A stretch of 23,667 nucleotides of DNA from Anaeramoeba ignava (GCA_028826165.1 JAPDFW010000007.1:75001-98667); one strand, 5' to 3'; counted from the stretch's first letter, positions 9,561-19,590 are shown. The notes: a model not told the origin generated them from the sequence alone. Program-made: numbers and translations.

Positions 9561-11936
9561 TGATTTTCATTTAAATCTTTTAAATTCTCTTTTGTTAAAC
9601 GAGCCATTTGCCGAAGATCAGAATCATTTGAATAAATAAGTAATTCACACAAAGTCAAACATTGACCATCAATTAAAGCTTGTTTCATATGTTCCATTTG
9701 AGAAAGATCCTTCAATTTTGTTAAAGTAAACAATTTAGCGGATCTGTCAATAGTAGTTCTAAAAATAGAAACAAGATCAGGAATAACTGTTTGGTCCTGT
9801 TTAAGACGATGCTCATTTTCAAAAGAGCTGATATTGAAAATGAACTCAACAACATTAACAATAACTGAAGAAACTGTGCATATTTTAAGAAGTTTAAGAG
9901 CAGATTTGATTCCACAGGCAAAAATAGAATCCAAATTGCTGTCATTTTTGGCAAGTTTGGCAAGCAGTTGAGTCACAAAATAACTCATTGCAATTGATCC
10001 TTTTTTGTTTGTTGGTGAGAGAAGTTTCATAAGAGTTGAAACTCCTCCTGTTTGTGAAATTGCTTTTTGAACTGCTTCAGTTTCCCCTAATCGTGCAAGC
10101 ACTCCTGCTACAAGAACTAGCACAGATCGTGTAAGCGATGTTGATGATAATATTTGAAGAAGTTGTAATGCATGAGAGATTTGGAATATTTCATTCTCAA
10201 AATTTTCCATTTCGTGAACTCCCATTATGTAGTTAAATAAAAATCGTGATGCACTGTTTTGAATTGATGTTTCAGTGCTTCTTTTTAAAATGAATTTTGG
10301 AAGTGTTCTAATTAAAGGTATAAATTCTTCTTGATCCAGAACTTTAATATTTTGTGCTTTTTAATTTTAATTTTAATATTAATTTTAATTTTAATTTTAA
10401 TTTTAATATTAATTTTGATTTTATAAATGAATTTTAATTTTAATATTAATTTTAATTTTAATTTTAATTTTAATTTTAATTTTAATTTTATAAATGAATT
10501 TTAATTTTAATTTTGATTTTAATTTTAATTTTAATTTTAATTTTGATTTTAATTTTAATTTTAATTTTAATTTTGATTTTAATTTTATAATTTTAATTTT
10601 AATATTAATTTTAATTTTAATTTTAATTTTAATATTAATATTGATTTTAATTTAAATTTTAATTTTATAATTTTAATTTTAATTTTAATTTTAATTTTAA
10701 TTTTAATTTTAATTTTATAATTTTAATTTTTAATTTAAATTTTATAAATGAATTTTAATTTTAATTTTAATTTTAATTTTAATTTTAATTTTATAAATGA
10801 ATTTTAATTTTAATTTTAATTTTAATTTTGATTTTAATTTTAATTTTAATTTTTAATTTTAATTTTAATTTTGATTTGAATTTTGATTTAAATTTTTGAT
10901 TTTAATTTTGATTTTAATTTTGATTTTAATTTTAATTTTGATTTTAATTTTAATTTTAATTTTGATTTTAATTTTAATTTTTAATTTTAATTTTGATATT
11001 AATTTTTAATTTTAATTTTTAATTTTTAATTTTAATTTTAATTTTAATTTTAATTTTAATTTTAATTTTAATTTTGATTTTAATTTTAATTTTAATTTTA
11101 ATTTTGATTTTAATTTTAATTTTAATTTTAATTTTAATTTTATAAATGAATATTAATATTGATATTAATTTTAATTTTAATTATTTTAATTTTAATTTTT
11201 AATTTTAATTTTGATTTTGATTTTAATTTTAATTTTAATTTTAATTTTAATTTTAATATTAATTTTAATTTTAATTTTAATTTTAATTTTAATTTTAATT
11301 TTAATTTTAATTTGGATTTCTACGATTTTTATCAGATGTTAAATTCCCCATAAGTTCAAAAGAAAGATGTCTCAAAGAATGTCTTTGAGAAATAGCAATA
11401 GAAAAAAGCAAACGAAAAATATCAGAATTAGCATGAACAGGGAAATTTTTTTTTGTAGTTTTAATAAGTAATTCAAAAGATAATTTTTGAACTTGAAGAT
11501 AAGAAGATTTAAGAAGGTCGAAAAAATACAAAAGAGAATTCCACTGTTGACTAATCAAAGAGGGTTGAATATCACGACCTTCACGGGAAGCAACGGCCAT
11601 AACACCATGTAAAGGTTGGTGGTTTTCTTGTGTGGAAATGAGAGTGTGACAAGGATCACACACACGATAGTTTTGTGTTTGTCTTCCAACAAGAAATGAG
11701 TATGATTTAGTTGCACATGATGAGCACACTAATAATCCACAATATCGGCAATGATGTCTTCGCTTGGTTTTAGTGAATTTGCTCCAGCAGATCATGCAAT
11801 TCGTGTATAAATCATCCCGAAGCCAATTTTCTTTAGGTACAATTGTCTCAATAAATGGTGTTAGAATTGAATATGATCCTAATGTTTGATAATCATTCGG
11901 AATTTTATCATCTAAATATTTTTCTAATTCTGACAT
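9452..11936 (-). CDS. FYVE zinc finger - armadillo-like repeat protein, two exons
   Basis: Exon 1 is 11936-11324 and exon 2 is 10356-9452 (minus strand). Together they give 1518 nt, 505 residues and a phase-1 junction. The FYVE domain is at about 36-100, with all hallmarks: WLRD at 38-41, RRHHCR at 59-64, RVC at 91-93, and zinc cysteines at 47/50, 63/66, 71/74 and 93/96. It should bind phosphatidylinositol 3-phosphate on endosomal membranes. Residues about 125-465 are alpha-helical, with armadillo/HEAT-like steps (LVLVAGVLARLGETEAVQ, GGVSTLMKLLSPT). Exon 2 extends upstream of its first ATG, through EEFIPLIRTLPKFI, to the acceptor at 10357. The tail, about 467-505, is Asn/Glu/Gln/Ser-rich and is read from the edge of the intergenic satellite, which also supplies the stop. 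No exact orthologue is recognised. Confidence 0.85.
10357..11323 (-). other. Satellite-filled intron of the FYVE-armadillo gene (967 bp)
   Basis: On the minus strand the donor is GTAGAA (from 11323) and the acceptor is TTAAAAAG (ending at 10357). Splicing joins AAA AAT C to CA CAA AAT and continues the armadillo region in frame. Unspliced, exon 1 stops within 20 bp of the donor. Confidence 0.75.
10361..11313. repeat. Hexamer satellite (TTTTAA)n within the intron
   Basis: About 950 bp of tandem TTTTAA with scattered TTTGAT and TATTAA variants. A longer-range motif TTTTATAAATGAATTTTAA recurs near 10420, 10490, 10740, 10790 and 11140. The open frame at 11159-11353 is a product of the repeat. 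Confidence 0.93.
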
Positions 11937-12029
11937 TTTTTTAAAAAAAATGAAAAATGAAAAATGAAAAATGAAAAATGAAAAATGAAAAATGAAAAAT
12001 GAAAAATGAAAATTGAAAATTGAAAATTT
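11937..12029 (-). promoter_or_regulatory. (CATTTTT)n tract directly upstream of the FYVE gene
   Basis: Plus-strand AAAAATG is repeated about nine times at 11947-12010, which is (CATTTTT)n on the coding strand, ending in a T/A run before the ATG at 11936. It is the purest example of the start-proximal element shared by genes in this window. Core-promoter or 5'-UTR function is inferred. Confidence 0.45.
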
Positions 12030-13250
12030 TTGGATTTTAATTTATTCCACTTTTTTTAATCAATTTCAATTTATTCCACTTTTTTTAATCAATTTCAATT
12101 TATTCCATTTTTTTTAATCAATTTAAATTTATTTCATTTTTTTTAATTAAATCAATTTATTCCACTTTTTTTAATCAATTTCAATTTATTCCATTTTTTT
12201 TAATTAATTTCAATTTATTTCATTTTTTTTATTCAATTTCAATTTATTTCACTTTTTTTAATCAATTTAAATTTATTCCACTTTTTTTAATCAATTTAAA
12301 TTTATTCCACTTTTTTTAATCAATTTCAATTTATTCCATTTTTTTTAATCAATTTAAATTTATTTCATTTTTTTTAATCAATTTAAATTTATTTCATTTT
12401 TTTTAATTAATTTCAATTTATTCCATTTTTTTAATCAATTTCAATTTATTCCATTTTTTTTAATTAATTTCAATTTATTCCATTTTTTTAATCAATTCAA
12501 TTTATTCCATTTTTTTTAATCAATTTCAATTTATTCCATTTTTTTAATCAATTTAAATTTATTTCACTTTTTTTAATCAATTTTAATTTATTTCAATTTA
12601 TTTAATCAATTTAAATTTATTCCATTTTTTTAATCAATTTTAATTTATTCCAATTTTTTTAATCAATTTAAATTTATTCCATTTTTTTAATTAATTTCAA
12701 TTTATTTCATTTTTTTAATCAATTTAAATTTATTTCATTTTTTTTAATTAATTTTAATTTATTTCAATTTTTTTAATTAAATAAATTTATTTCATTTTTT
12801 TAATCAATTTTAATTTATTCCACTTTTTTTTAATCAATTTTAATTTATTCCATTTTTTTAATTAATTTTAATTTATTTCACTTTTTTTAATCAATTTCAA
12901 TTTATTCCACTTTTTTTTAATCGATATCAATTTATTTCATTTTTTTAATTAATTTCAATTTATTTCATTTTTTTTAATCAATTTAAATTTATTTCACTTT
13001 TTTTAATTAAATCAATTTATTTCATTTTTTTAATTAATTTTAATTTATTTCACTTTTTTTAATTAAATAAATTTATTTCATTTTTTTTAATCAATTTCAA
13101 TTTATTCCATTTTTTTTAATCAATTCAATTTATTTCATTTTTTTTAATCAATTTAAATTTATTTCACTTTTTTTAATCAATTTCAATTTATTCCACTTTT
13201 TTTTAATCAATTTCAATTTATTCCATTTTTTTTATTCCATTTTTTTTATT
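12030..13250. repeat. 29-bp tandem array between the FYVE and MLH1 genes
   Basis: About forty copies of a 29-bp unit of the form TTATTCCAYTTTTTTT + AATCAATTTCAA, with one- or two-base length variants. The plus strand is almost free of G (a single G near 12923). It fills the space between two divergent genes, so both promoters abut it. The unit contains a CCATTTTTTTTAAT core resembling the start-proximal motif. Confidence 0.95.
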
Positions 13251-13290
13251 TCATTTTTTTAATTTCATTTTTTTTATTCATTCACATAAA
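13224..13290 (+). promoter_or_regulatory. T-rich CATTTTT tract upstream of MLH1
   Basis: The last degenerate units of the 29-bp array pass into TTCCATTTTTTTTATT and TTTCATTTTTTTAATTTC steps, then ATTCATTCACATAAA immediately before the ATG at 13291. Possible initiator region by analogy with the other genes here. Confidence 0.4.
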
Positions 13291-15822
13291 ATGTCACAAA
13301 ACAAAATTAAATCGATCAAAAAACTCGCAGAAGAAGACATCAAAAAAATAGCAGCTGGAGAACTAATCCTCTCTCCAAGCAGTGTAATCAAAGAACTCAT
13401 CGAAAACTCAATAGATGCAAAGTCATCAAAAATCCAAATAATAACAAAAGACAAAGGAATGAAAACAATCAAAATAATCGACAACGGAATAGGAATCCCA
13501 CAACAAAACTTGGAAACAATCTGCACAAGATTCACAACAAACAAAATCTCCAAAATAGAAGACCTTTCTCACCTCCAAAGTCTCGGCTTCCGTGGAGAAG
13601 CTCTCGCAAGCATAAGCTGCATCTCCCACATAGAAATCATCTCAAAAACCAAAAATCAAAATTGTGCTTACAAAGCTTCATTCAAAAACGGCAAAATCAT
13701 CCAACCCCAAAAAGAAACCTCTCCTCCAAAACCAATCCCCTGCGCTGGAAACGATGGCACTCAAGTCAAAATGGAAGACCTCTTTTACAACTTCAAATCA
13801 AGAAAAAACCACGCAATAAAAAACTTAAATTTCAACTACAGAATCGTTCTCTCTTTGATCGCAAAATTCTCCATATTTTACTCACATATCAGCTTTACGC
13901 TGAGAAAAGAAGGAAAGAAAATCCCAGAATTGAAAACAAACGGCAACTCTTCAACATTTTCAAATATCACAAATCTCTACGGAAAAGATCTTTCCAACAA
14001 CCTCATACACATCCACAAAAACTTCCAAATTGAATCCAAACCCGTCCAAATCAACGCGTACATTTCCAAAGGAGACACCCCAAAAGTCATCTCCAAAAAT
14101 TCCAAAATCAAAATTTCCACATTCACCCTTTTTATTAATAATAGACTCATTCTCTCTTCTTCTTTAAAGCATTCAATTGAAAAAATTTATTCAAATCTTT
14201 TCCATTCAAACATCCATCCCTATTCTTTTCTATCCCTGGTTTTACCAACAGAATGGATCGATGTTAATATTTGTCCTTCCAAAAGCGAAATCCATTTTTT
14301 GTATCAAAAAGAAATTCATTCCAAAATCCAAAACTTCATCCAAGAAATTCTCTTCCAAAACAATTCGGTAATTCCAAATCAATTTACTCACCAAAACTTA
14401 AATCTTCTTCCTTCAAATCAAATGAATGATTTTAAAATTTTTGAAGAAGAGATACATTTGGGAAATGTTTCAAAATCCAACATTCAAAACCAAAAAAAAT
14501 TCGAAATTGAATTTTATAGTAAAGAAAATATAAATCAAGAAAATCTACAAAACTCAAATGAAGAAAATTTAATTGAAGAAGAGAACTTAGAACAATTAGA
14601 ACAGCAAAAATCCAATCAACAAAAATCAAATTTGCAAATACAATTTTATAGTCAAGAAAGTCAAAAGCAAAATCAAAATGAAATCAAAAATCCAAAAAAA
14701 TTGAAAAAATCGAAAAAATCTTCAAAAAGAAAAATTCAAGAATCTGAACTAAATTTACAATCACACTCTCAAAACCTTTTTCAAAATTCATCAAATAGCT
14801 TCTCAAATAATTCATTATCATCTTTATCATCAAACTCCCTTTCTCAAGGAAATGAATTTATATTCAACGATGAAAATGCAAAATTCATGATTGTTAACAA
14901 GAAAGAAGAAAATATCACTTTATCTCAACAAAAGAAAAGACATAGAAAATGGAGACCCATTTATTTAAGAAGTATCCATGAATTAATCGCAGAAATTTCA
15001 GAAACAAAACATGAAAATTTAACAAGAATTTTCAAAAATTGTAAATTGATTACAATCATTGATTCTAAAATGAAAGCTTTAATTCAATATCATACAAAAT
15101 TATTTCTTATTGATGTTCAAATTCTTTCACAAGAATTCTTTTACCAACAATCAATCAAAAAATTCTCTAATTTTGGTGTAATTCATTTTCAAAAACCTTT
15201 ATTTCTTGAAGAACTTCTAAATATTGCATTAACTTATAAATATGATGAAAATCAAAATGAAAATCAAAACAAAAATGAAATTCAAAATGAAAATGAAAAC
15301 AAAAATGAAATTCAAAATGAAAATGAAATTAAAATTCAAAATATAAATCAAAATCAAAATATAAATCAAATCGAAATTCAAAAAATTATCGATTTTCTTT
15401 ATTCAAAAAGATTAATTCTTTATGATTATTTCAATATCTTAATCACAAAAAACAAAGAAATTTCTTCAATTCCTTTAATTATCCCAAATTATATTCCTGA
15501 TTTAACAGAACTCCCATTTTTTTTATTAAATTTATATAAAAACGTTGATTGGATTGAGGAAAAAAAATGTTTTCGTTCACTTTCAATTCTAATTGCTCAA
15601 TTTTATTCAATCAAAAATTTCAATCATAATCATTTTTATCAATTAAAATCTCAACAAATTCTTCTCCAAAAAAATTCTTCTCAAACAAAATATAAAATGG
15701 ATTTCCTGAAAAATCGTTTCTTTTCCTTACTTAAATCAGATTTTGTTGCTCCTCATTTTTTTTCTTCAAATAATTGTTTAAATCAAGTTGCTTCTATTGA
15801 ATCTTTTCATAATTTATTTTAA
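13291..15822 (+). CDS. MLH1: DNA mismatch repair protein MLH1 (MutL homologue)
   Basis: An intronless 843-residue protein. The GHKL ATPase of MutL proteins is intact: IAAGELI at 20-26, KELIENSIDA with catalytic Glu35 and Asn39, DNGIGI at 64-69, FTTNK at 81-85 and GFRGEAL at 99-105. The transducer domain follows, with FINNRLI and WIDVNICPSKSEIHFL. A Lys/Gln/Ser-rich linker spans about 385-550. The C-terminal dimerisation domain, about 555-843, follows MLH1 rather than PMS or MLH3 (FSNFGVIHF, IPLIIPNYIPDL, VDWIEEKKCF, LKSDFVAPHFF). MLH1 pairs with PMS and MLH3 partners to act after MutS recognition of mismatches. It is longer than human MLH1 (756) because of the linker and an Asn/Gln/Glu insert at about 651-693. 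It ends in FHNLF, lacking the ERC found at the C-terminus of most eukaryotic MLH1 proteins. Confidence 0.95.
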   Translation: MSQNKIKSIKKLAEEDIKKIAAGELILSPSSVIKELIENSIDAKSSKIQIITKDKGMKTIKIIDNGIGIPQQNLETICTRFTTNKISKIEDLSHLQSLGFRGEALASISCISHIEIISKTKNQNCAYKASFKNGKIIQPQKETSPPKPIPCAGNDGTQVKMEDLFYNFKSRKNHAIKNLNFNYRIVLSLIAKFSIFYSHISFTLRKEGKKIPELKTNGNSSTFSNITNLYGKDLSNNLIHIHKNFQIESKPVQINAYISKGDTPKVISKNSKIKISTFTLFINNRLILSSSLKHSIEKIYSNLFHSNIHPYSFLSLVLPTEWIDVNICPSKSEIHFLYQKEIHSKIQNFIQEILFQNNSVIPNQFTHQNLNLLPSNQMNDFKIFEEEIHLGNVSKSNIQNQKKFEIEFYSKENINQENLQNSNEENLIEEENLEQLEQQKSNQQKSNLQIQFYSQESQKQNQNEIKNPKKLKKSKKSSKRKIQESELNLQSHSQNLFQNSSNSFSNNSLSSLSSNSLSQGNEFIFNDENAKFMIVNKKEENITLSQQKKRHRKWRPIYLRSIHELIAEISETKHENLTRIFKNCKLITIIDSKMKALIQYHTKLFLIDVQILSQEFFYQQSIKKFSNFGVIHFQKPLFLEELLNIALTYKYDENQNENQNKNEIQNENENKNEIQNENEIKIQNINQNQNINQIEIQKIIDFLYSKRLILYDYFNILITKNKEISSIPLIIPNYIPDLTELPFFLLNLYKNVDWIEEKKCFRSLSILIAQFYSIKNFNHNHFYQLKSQQILLQKNSSQTKYKMDFLKNRFFSLLKSDFVAPHFFSSNNCLNQVASIESFHNLF
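15244..15372 (+). repeat. Coding Asn/Gln/Glu repeat inside the MLH1 C-terminal domain
   Basis: Imperfect hexamers AATCAA, AATGAA, AAAATGAAATTC and ATAAATCAA, in frame, inserted between two conserved segments of the dimerisation domain (LEELLNIALTYK and KIIDFLYSKRLILYDYF). Human MLH1 also has a variable loop here. The repeat family matches the non-coding arrays. Confidence 0.85.
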
Positions 15823-15842
15823 ATTAAATATCATTAAAAATT

Positions 15843-18450
15843 AAGAAATGATTTCAAAAAAGGATTTATTATTAATATTAAATAAATATTATCAAAAATA
15901 AAGAAATAAATTTGAAACAAAAATTAGATAAATATTTAATTTAATTTTTAATTATAATTAATTTATTATTTTGCATTAAAATTAATTAAGAAATGATTTT
16001 AAAAAGAATTTATTATTAATATTAAATTAATATTATTAAAAATAAAGAAATAAAATTAATTAAAATATTTTATTTATTATTTTATTTAATTTTTAATAAT
16101 AATTTATTTATTATTTTGTAATAAAATTAATTAAGAAATAATTTTAAAAAGAATTTATTATTAATATTAAATTAACATTATTAAAAATAAAAGAAATAAA
16201 TTTAAAACAAAAATTAGATAAATATTTAACTTAATTTTTAATAATAATTTATTTATTATTTTGCAATAAAATTAATTAAGAAATGATTTTAAAAAGGATT
16301 TATTATTAATATTAAATAAAAATTATTAAAAATAAAGAAATAAATTTGAAACAAATTAGATAAAAATTTTATTTAATTTTTAATTATAATTTATTTATTA
16401 TTTTGTAATAAAATTAATTAAGAAATGACTTTAAAAAGAATTTATTAATAATAATAAATAAATATTATTAAAAATAAAGAAATAAAATTGAAACAAAAAT
16501 TAGATAAATATTTTATTTAATTTTTAATTATAATTTATTTATTATTTTGTAATAAAATTAATTAAGAAATGACTTTAAAAAGAATTTATTAATAATAATA
16601 AATAAATATTATTAAAAATAAAGAAATAAAATTGAAACAAAAATTAGATAAATATTTTATTTAATTTTTAATAATAATTAACTTATTATTTTGCAATAAA
16701 ATTAATTAAGAAATGACTTTAAAAAGAATTTATTATTAATATTAAATAAATATTATCAATAATAAAAGAAATAAATTGAAACAAAAATTAGATAAAAATT
16801 TAATTTAATTTTTAATAATAATTTATTTATTATTTTGCAATAAAATTAATTAAGGAATGATTTTAAAAAGAATTTTATTATTAATATTAAATTAATATTA
16901 TTAAAAATAAAGAAATAAATTTGATTAAAATATTTTATTTATTATTTTACTTAATTTTTAATTATAATTAATTTACTATTTTGCAATAAAATTAATCAAG
17001 AAATGATTTCAAAAAGGATTTATTATTAATATTAAATAAATATTATTAAAAATAAAGAAATAAATTTGAAACAAAAATTAGATACAAATTTAATTTAATT
17101 TTTAATAATAATTAATTTATTATTTTGCAATAAAATTAATTAAGAAATGATTTTAAAAAGAATTTATTATTAATATTAAATAATTATTATTAAAAATAAA
17201 GAAATAAATTTGAAACAAAAATTAGATACAAATTTAATTTAATTTTTAATAATAATTTATTTATTATTTTGTAATAAAATTAATTAAGAAATAATTTTAA
17301 AAAAGAATTTATTATTAATATTAAATTAAAATTATTAAAAATAAAGAAATAAATTTGAAACAAAAATTAGATAAAAATTTAATTTAATTTTTAATAATAA
17401 TTTATTTATTATTTTGTAATAAAATTAATTAAGAAATGATTTTAAAAAGAATTTATTATTAATATTAAATTAATATTATTAATAATAAAGAAATAAATTT
17501 AAAACAAAAATTAGATAAAAATTTAACTTAATTTTTAATAATAATTTATTTATTATTTTGCAATATAATTAATTAAGAAATAATTTTAAAAAGAATTTAT
17601 TATTAATATTAAATAAATAATATTAAAAATAAAGAAATAAATTTGAAACAAAAATTAGATAAATATTTAATTTAATTTTTAATAATAATTTATTTATTAT
17701 TTTGCAATATAATTAATCAAAAATAATTTAAAAAGAATTTATTATTAATATTAAATTAAAATTATTAATAATAAAGAAATAAATTTGAAACAAAAATTAA
17801 ATAAAAATTTAATTTAATTTTTAATAATAATTTATTTATTATTTTGCAATAAAATTAATTAAAAATGATTTAAAAAGGATTTATTATTAATATTAAATTA
17901 AAATTATTAAAAATAAAGAAATAAAATTAATTAAAATATTTTATTTATTATTTTATTTAATTTTTAATAATAATTAATTTATTATTTTGCAATAAAATTA
18001 ATTAAGAAATGATTTTAAAAGAATTTATTATTAATATTAAATTAATATTATTAATAATAAAAATAAATTTGAAACAAAAATTAGATAAAAATTTAATTTA
18101 ATTTTTAATAATAATTTATTTAATATTTTGTAATAAAATTAATTAAGAAATGATTTTAAAAAGAATTTATTATTAATATTAAATAAATATTATTAAAAAT
18201 AAAGAAATAAAATTAATTAAAATATTTCATTTATTATTTTACTTAATTTTTAATAATAATTAATTTATTATTTTGCAATAAAATTAATTAAGAAATAATT
18301 TTAAAAAGAATTTATTATTAATATTAAATAAATATTATTAAAAATAAAGAAATAAAATTAATTAAAATATTTTATTTATTATTTTACTTAATTTTTAATA
18401 ATAATTTATTTACTATTTTGCAATAAAATTAATTAAGAAATGATTTTAAA
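15843..18450 (+). repeat. ~144-bp satellite, 18 tandem monomers plus a partial one
   Basis: Monomers begin at AAGAAATGATTTT-like blocks spaced 142-146 bp apart: about 15843, 15988, 16133, 16278, 16420, 16564, 16708, 16852, 16998, 17142, 17286, 17431, 17575, 17718, 17861, 18004, 18145, 18290, and a partial one at 18435. Each ends in TTATTTTGCAATAAAATTAA. Two subtypes differ in the middle. Type A has TTGAAACAAAAATTAGATAA. Type B has AATTAATTAAAATATTTTA (monomers 2, 8, 15, 17 and 18). No gene is seen in it. Confidence 0.95.
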
Positions 18451-18545
18451 ACTTTTATTCATTTTTTTTCATTTTTTTGTTTTTTTTTTCTAAATTAAAA
18501 AATAAAAGAAAAAAGAAAAATCAAATAAAAATTTTAAAAACAAAA
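18451..18545 (+). other. Array boundary: CATTTTT motif plus T-run/A-run inverted stretch
   Basis: At the right end of the 144-bp array, TTCATTTTTTTTCATTTTTT is followed by a ten-T run, CTAAATT, and an A-rich arm that could pair with the T-run. It resembles the motif found before genes, but no start codon with an open frame follows. Confidence 0.4.
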
Positions 18546-18571
18546 TTATAAAAAAATAAAGAGAAAATGTT

Positions 18572-18984
18572 AATTAAAATGTAAAATAATTTATTTATAT
18601 AATTTATAAAAAGAATTTATTATCTAAATTAATTCAAAATTGATTTAAAAATAAATATAAATTTAAATCAAAAAAAATAAATTTAATTAATTTTATTTCC
18701 AAAAAAAATAAAATAATATTAAATAATTTTAAATAATAATATTTAATTAAATTTAAAGTATAAATTATTTTGAAATAAATTAATAATATAAAATATAATT
18801 TTATTATTTATTTTCCTTATTAAATAATTAATAAAATAATTTAAACATTTTTAATATAAATTTAATCAAAAAATTAAATAATAAAAATTAAAATTAAAAT
18901 GTAAAATAATTTATTTATATAATTTATAAAAAGGATTTATTATCTAAATTAATTCAAAAATGATTTAAAAATAAATATAAATAT
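18572..18984 (+). repeat. Pair of ~85-bp direct repeats, 320 bp apart
   Basis: The block beginning GTAAAATAATTTATTTATAT at 18581 recurs at 18901 with only about two or three differences over some 85 bp. Both copies end near AAATAAATATAAAT. The 18667-18892 interval between them is A/T-rich and I see nothing else in it. Confidence 0.8.
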
Positions 18985-19590
18985 GTTAAAATTAATAATG
19001 AAGAAATTAAAATTGAAGAAATATTTAGATATTATTATTAAAGAAAATTTCAAATTTTTTTGCTTCAAAAAATGATTTGAAATTGATTTTATTCAAGAAA
19101 TAATTATTAAAACAATTTAGAAAATTGAAGAAGATGATTATTATTCAATAGTAAATTATTTTATTTGATTTAAAATTTTTTTAAATTCAAAATCCAAAAT
19201 AATTTATTTATTTATTTAAAAAAAGGAATAAAATAGAATTTATCAAATAAAAACTCTCAAAATTTTATAAAATATTTCCTTATATTCAAAAAAAAATAAT
19301 TTTGAAAATGAAACTTATTATATTAATTGAATAAAATTATGAAACAAAATTCCCAAATCAAAAAATCAAAATTGATACATTTTCTACAAAAAGAAATCTA
19401 ACAATAAATTTCAATTATCAAAACACAAATAATTTAAATTATCAAATTATTTACAAATTGAAATGAAATTCAAACAAAATTATAATAAACAAAATAAATA
19501 TATCCCTTCATAATATTTAAAAGAAATCAAATCAAATTTACATTAATTTTGGTTATGAAAATTTAATTACAAAAACAAAAAATATATTAA
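18985..19590. other. A/T-rich stretch without a recognisable gene
   Basis: All six frames are broken frequently by stops. No RNA gene or tandem repeat is recognised. The base composition becomes less extreme, with more C than G on the plus strand, compared with the satellites to the left. Confidence 0.5.

Noticed and set aside
7949-9639. Series of plus-strand open frames rich in FD, LN and IL
   Set aside because: The TTTGAT hexamer lacks stops in several frames; no start context or non-repeat domain is present. Their right end lies antisense to the FYVE gene.
14490-14665. PCNA-binding (PIP-box) motif in the MLH1 linker near FEIEFYS and LQIQFYS
   Set aside because: The Gln-to-aromatic spacing is wrong for a PIP box in both copies; only the two FYS pieces resemble each other.
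15843-18450. CRISPR-like array
   Set aside because: Units are continuous tandem monomers without unique spacers, in a eukaryotic context.
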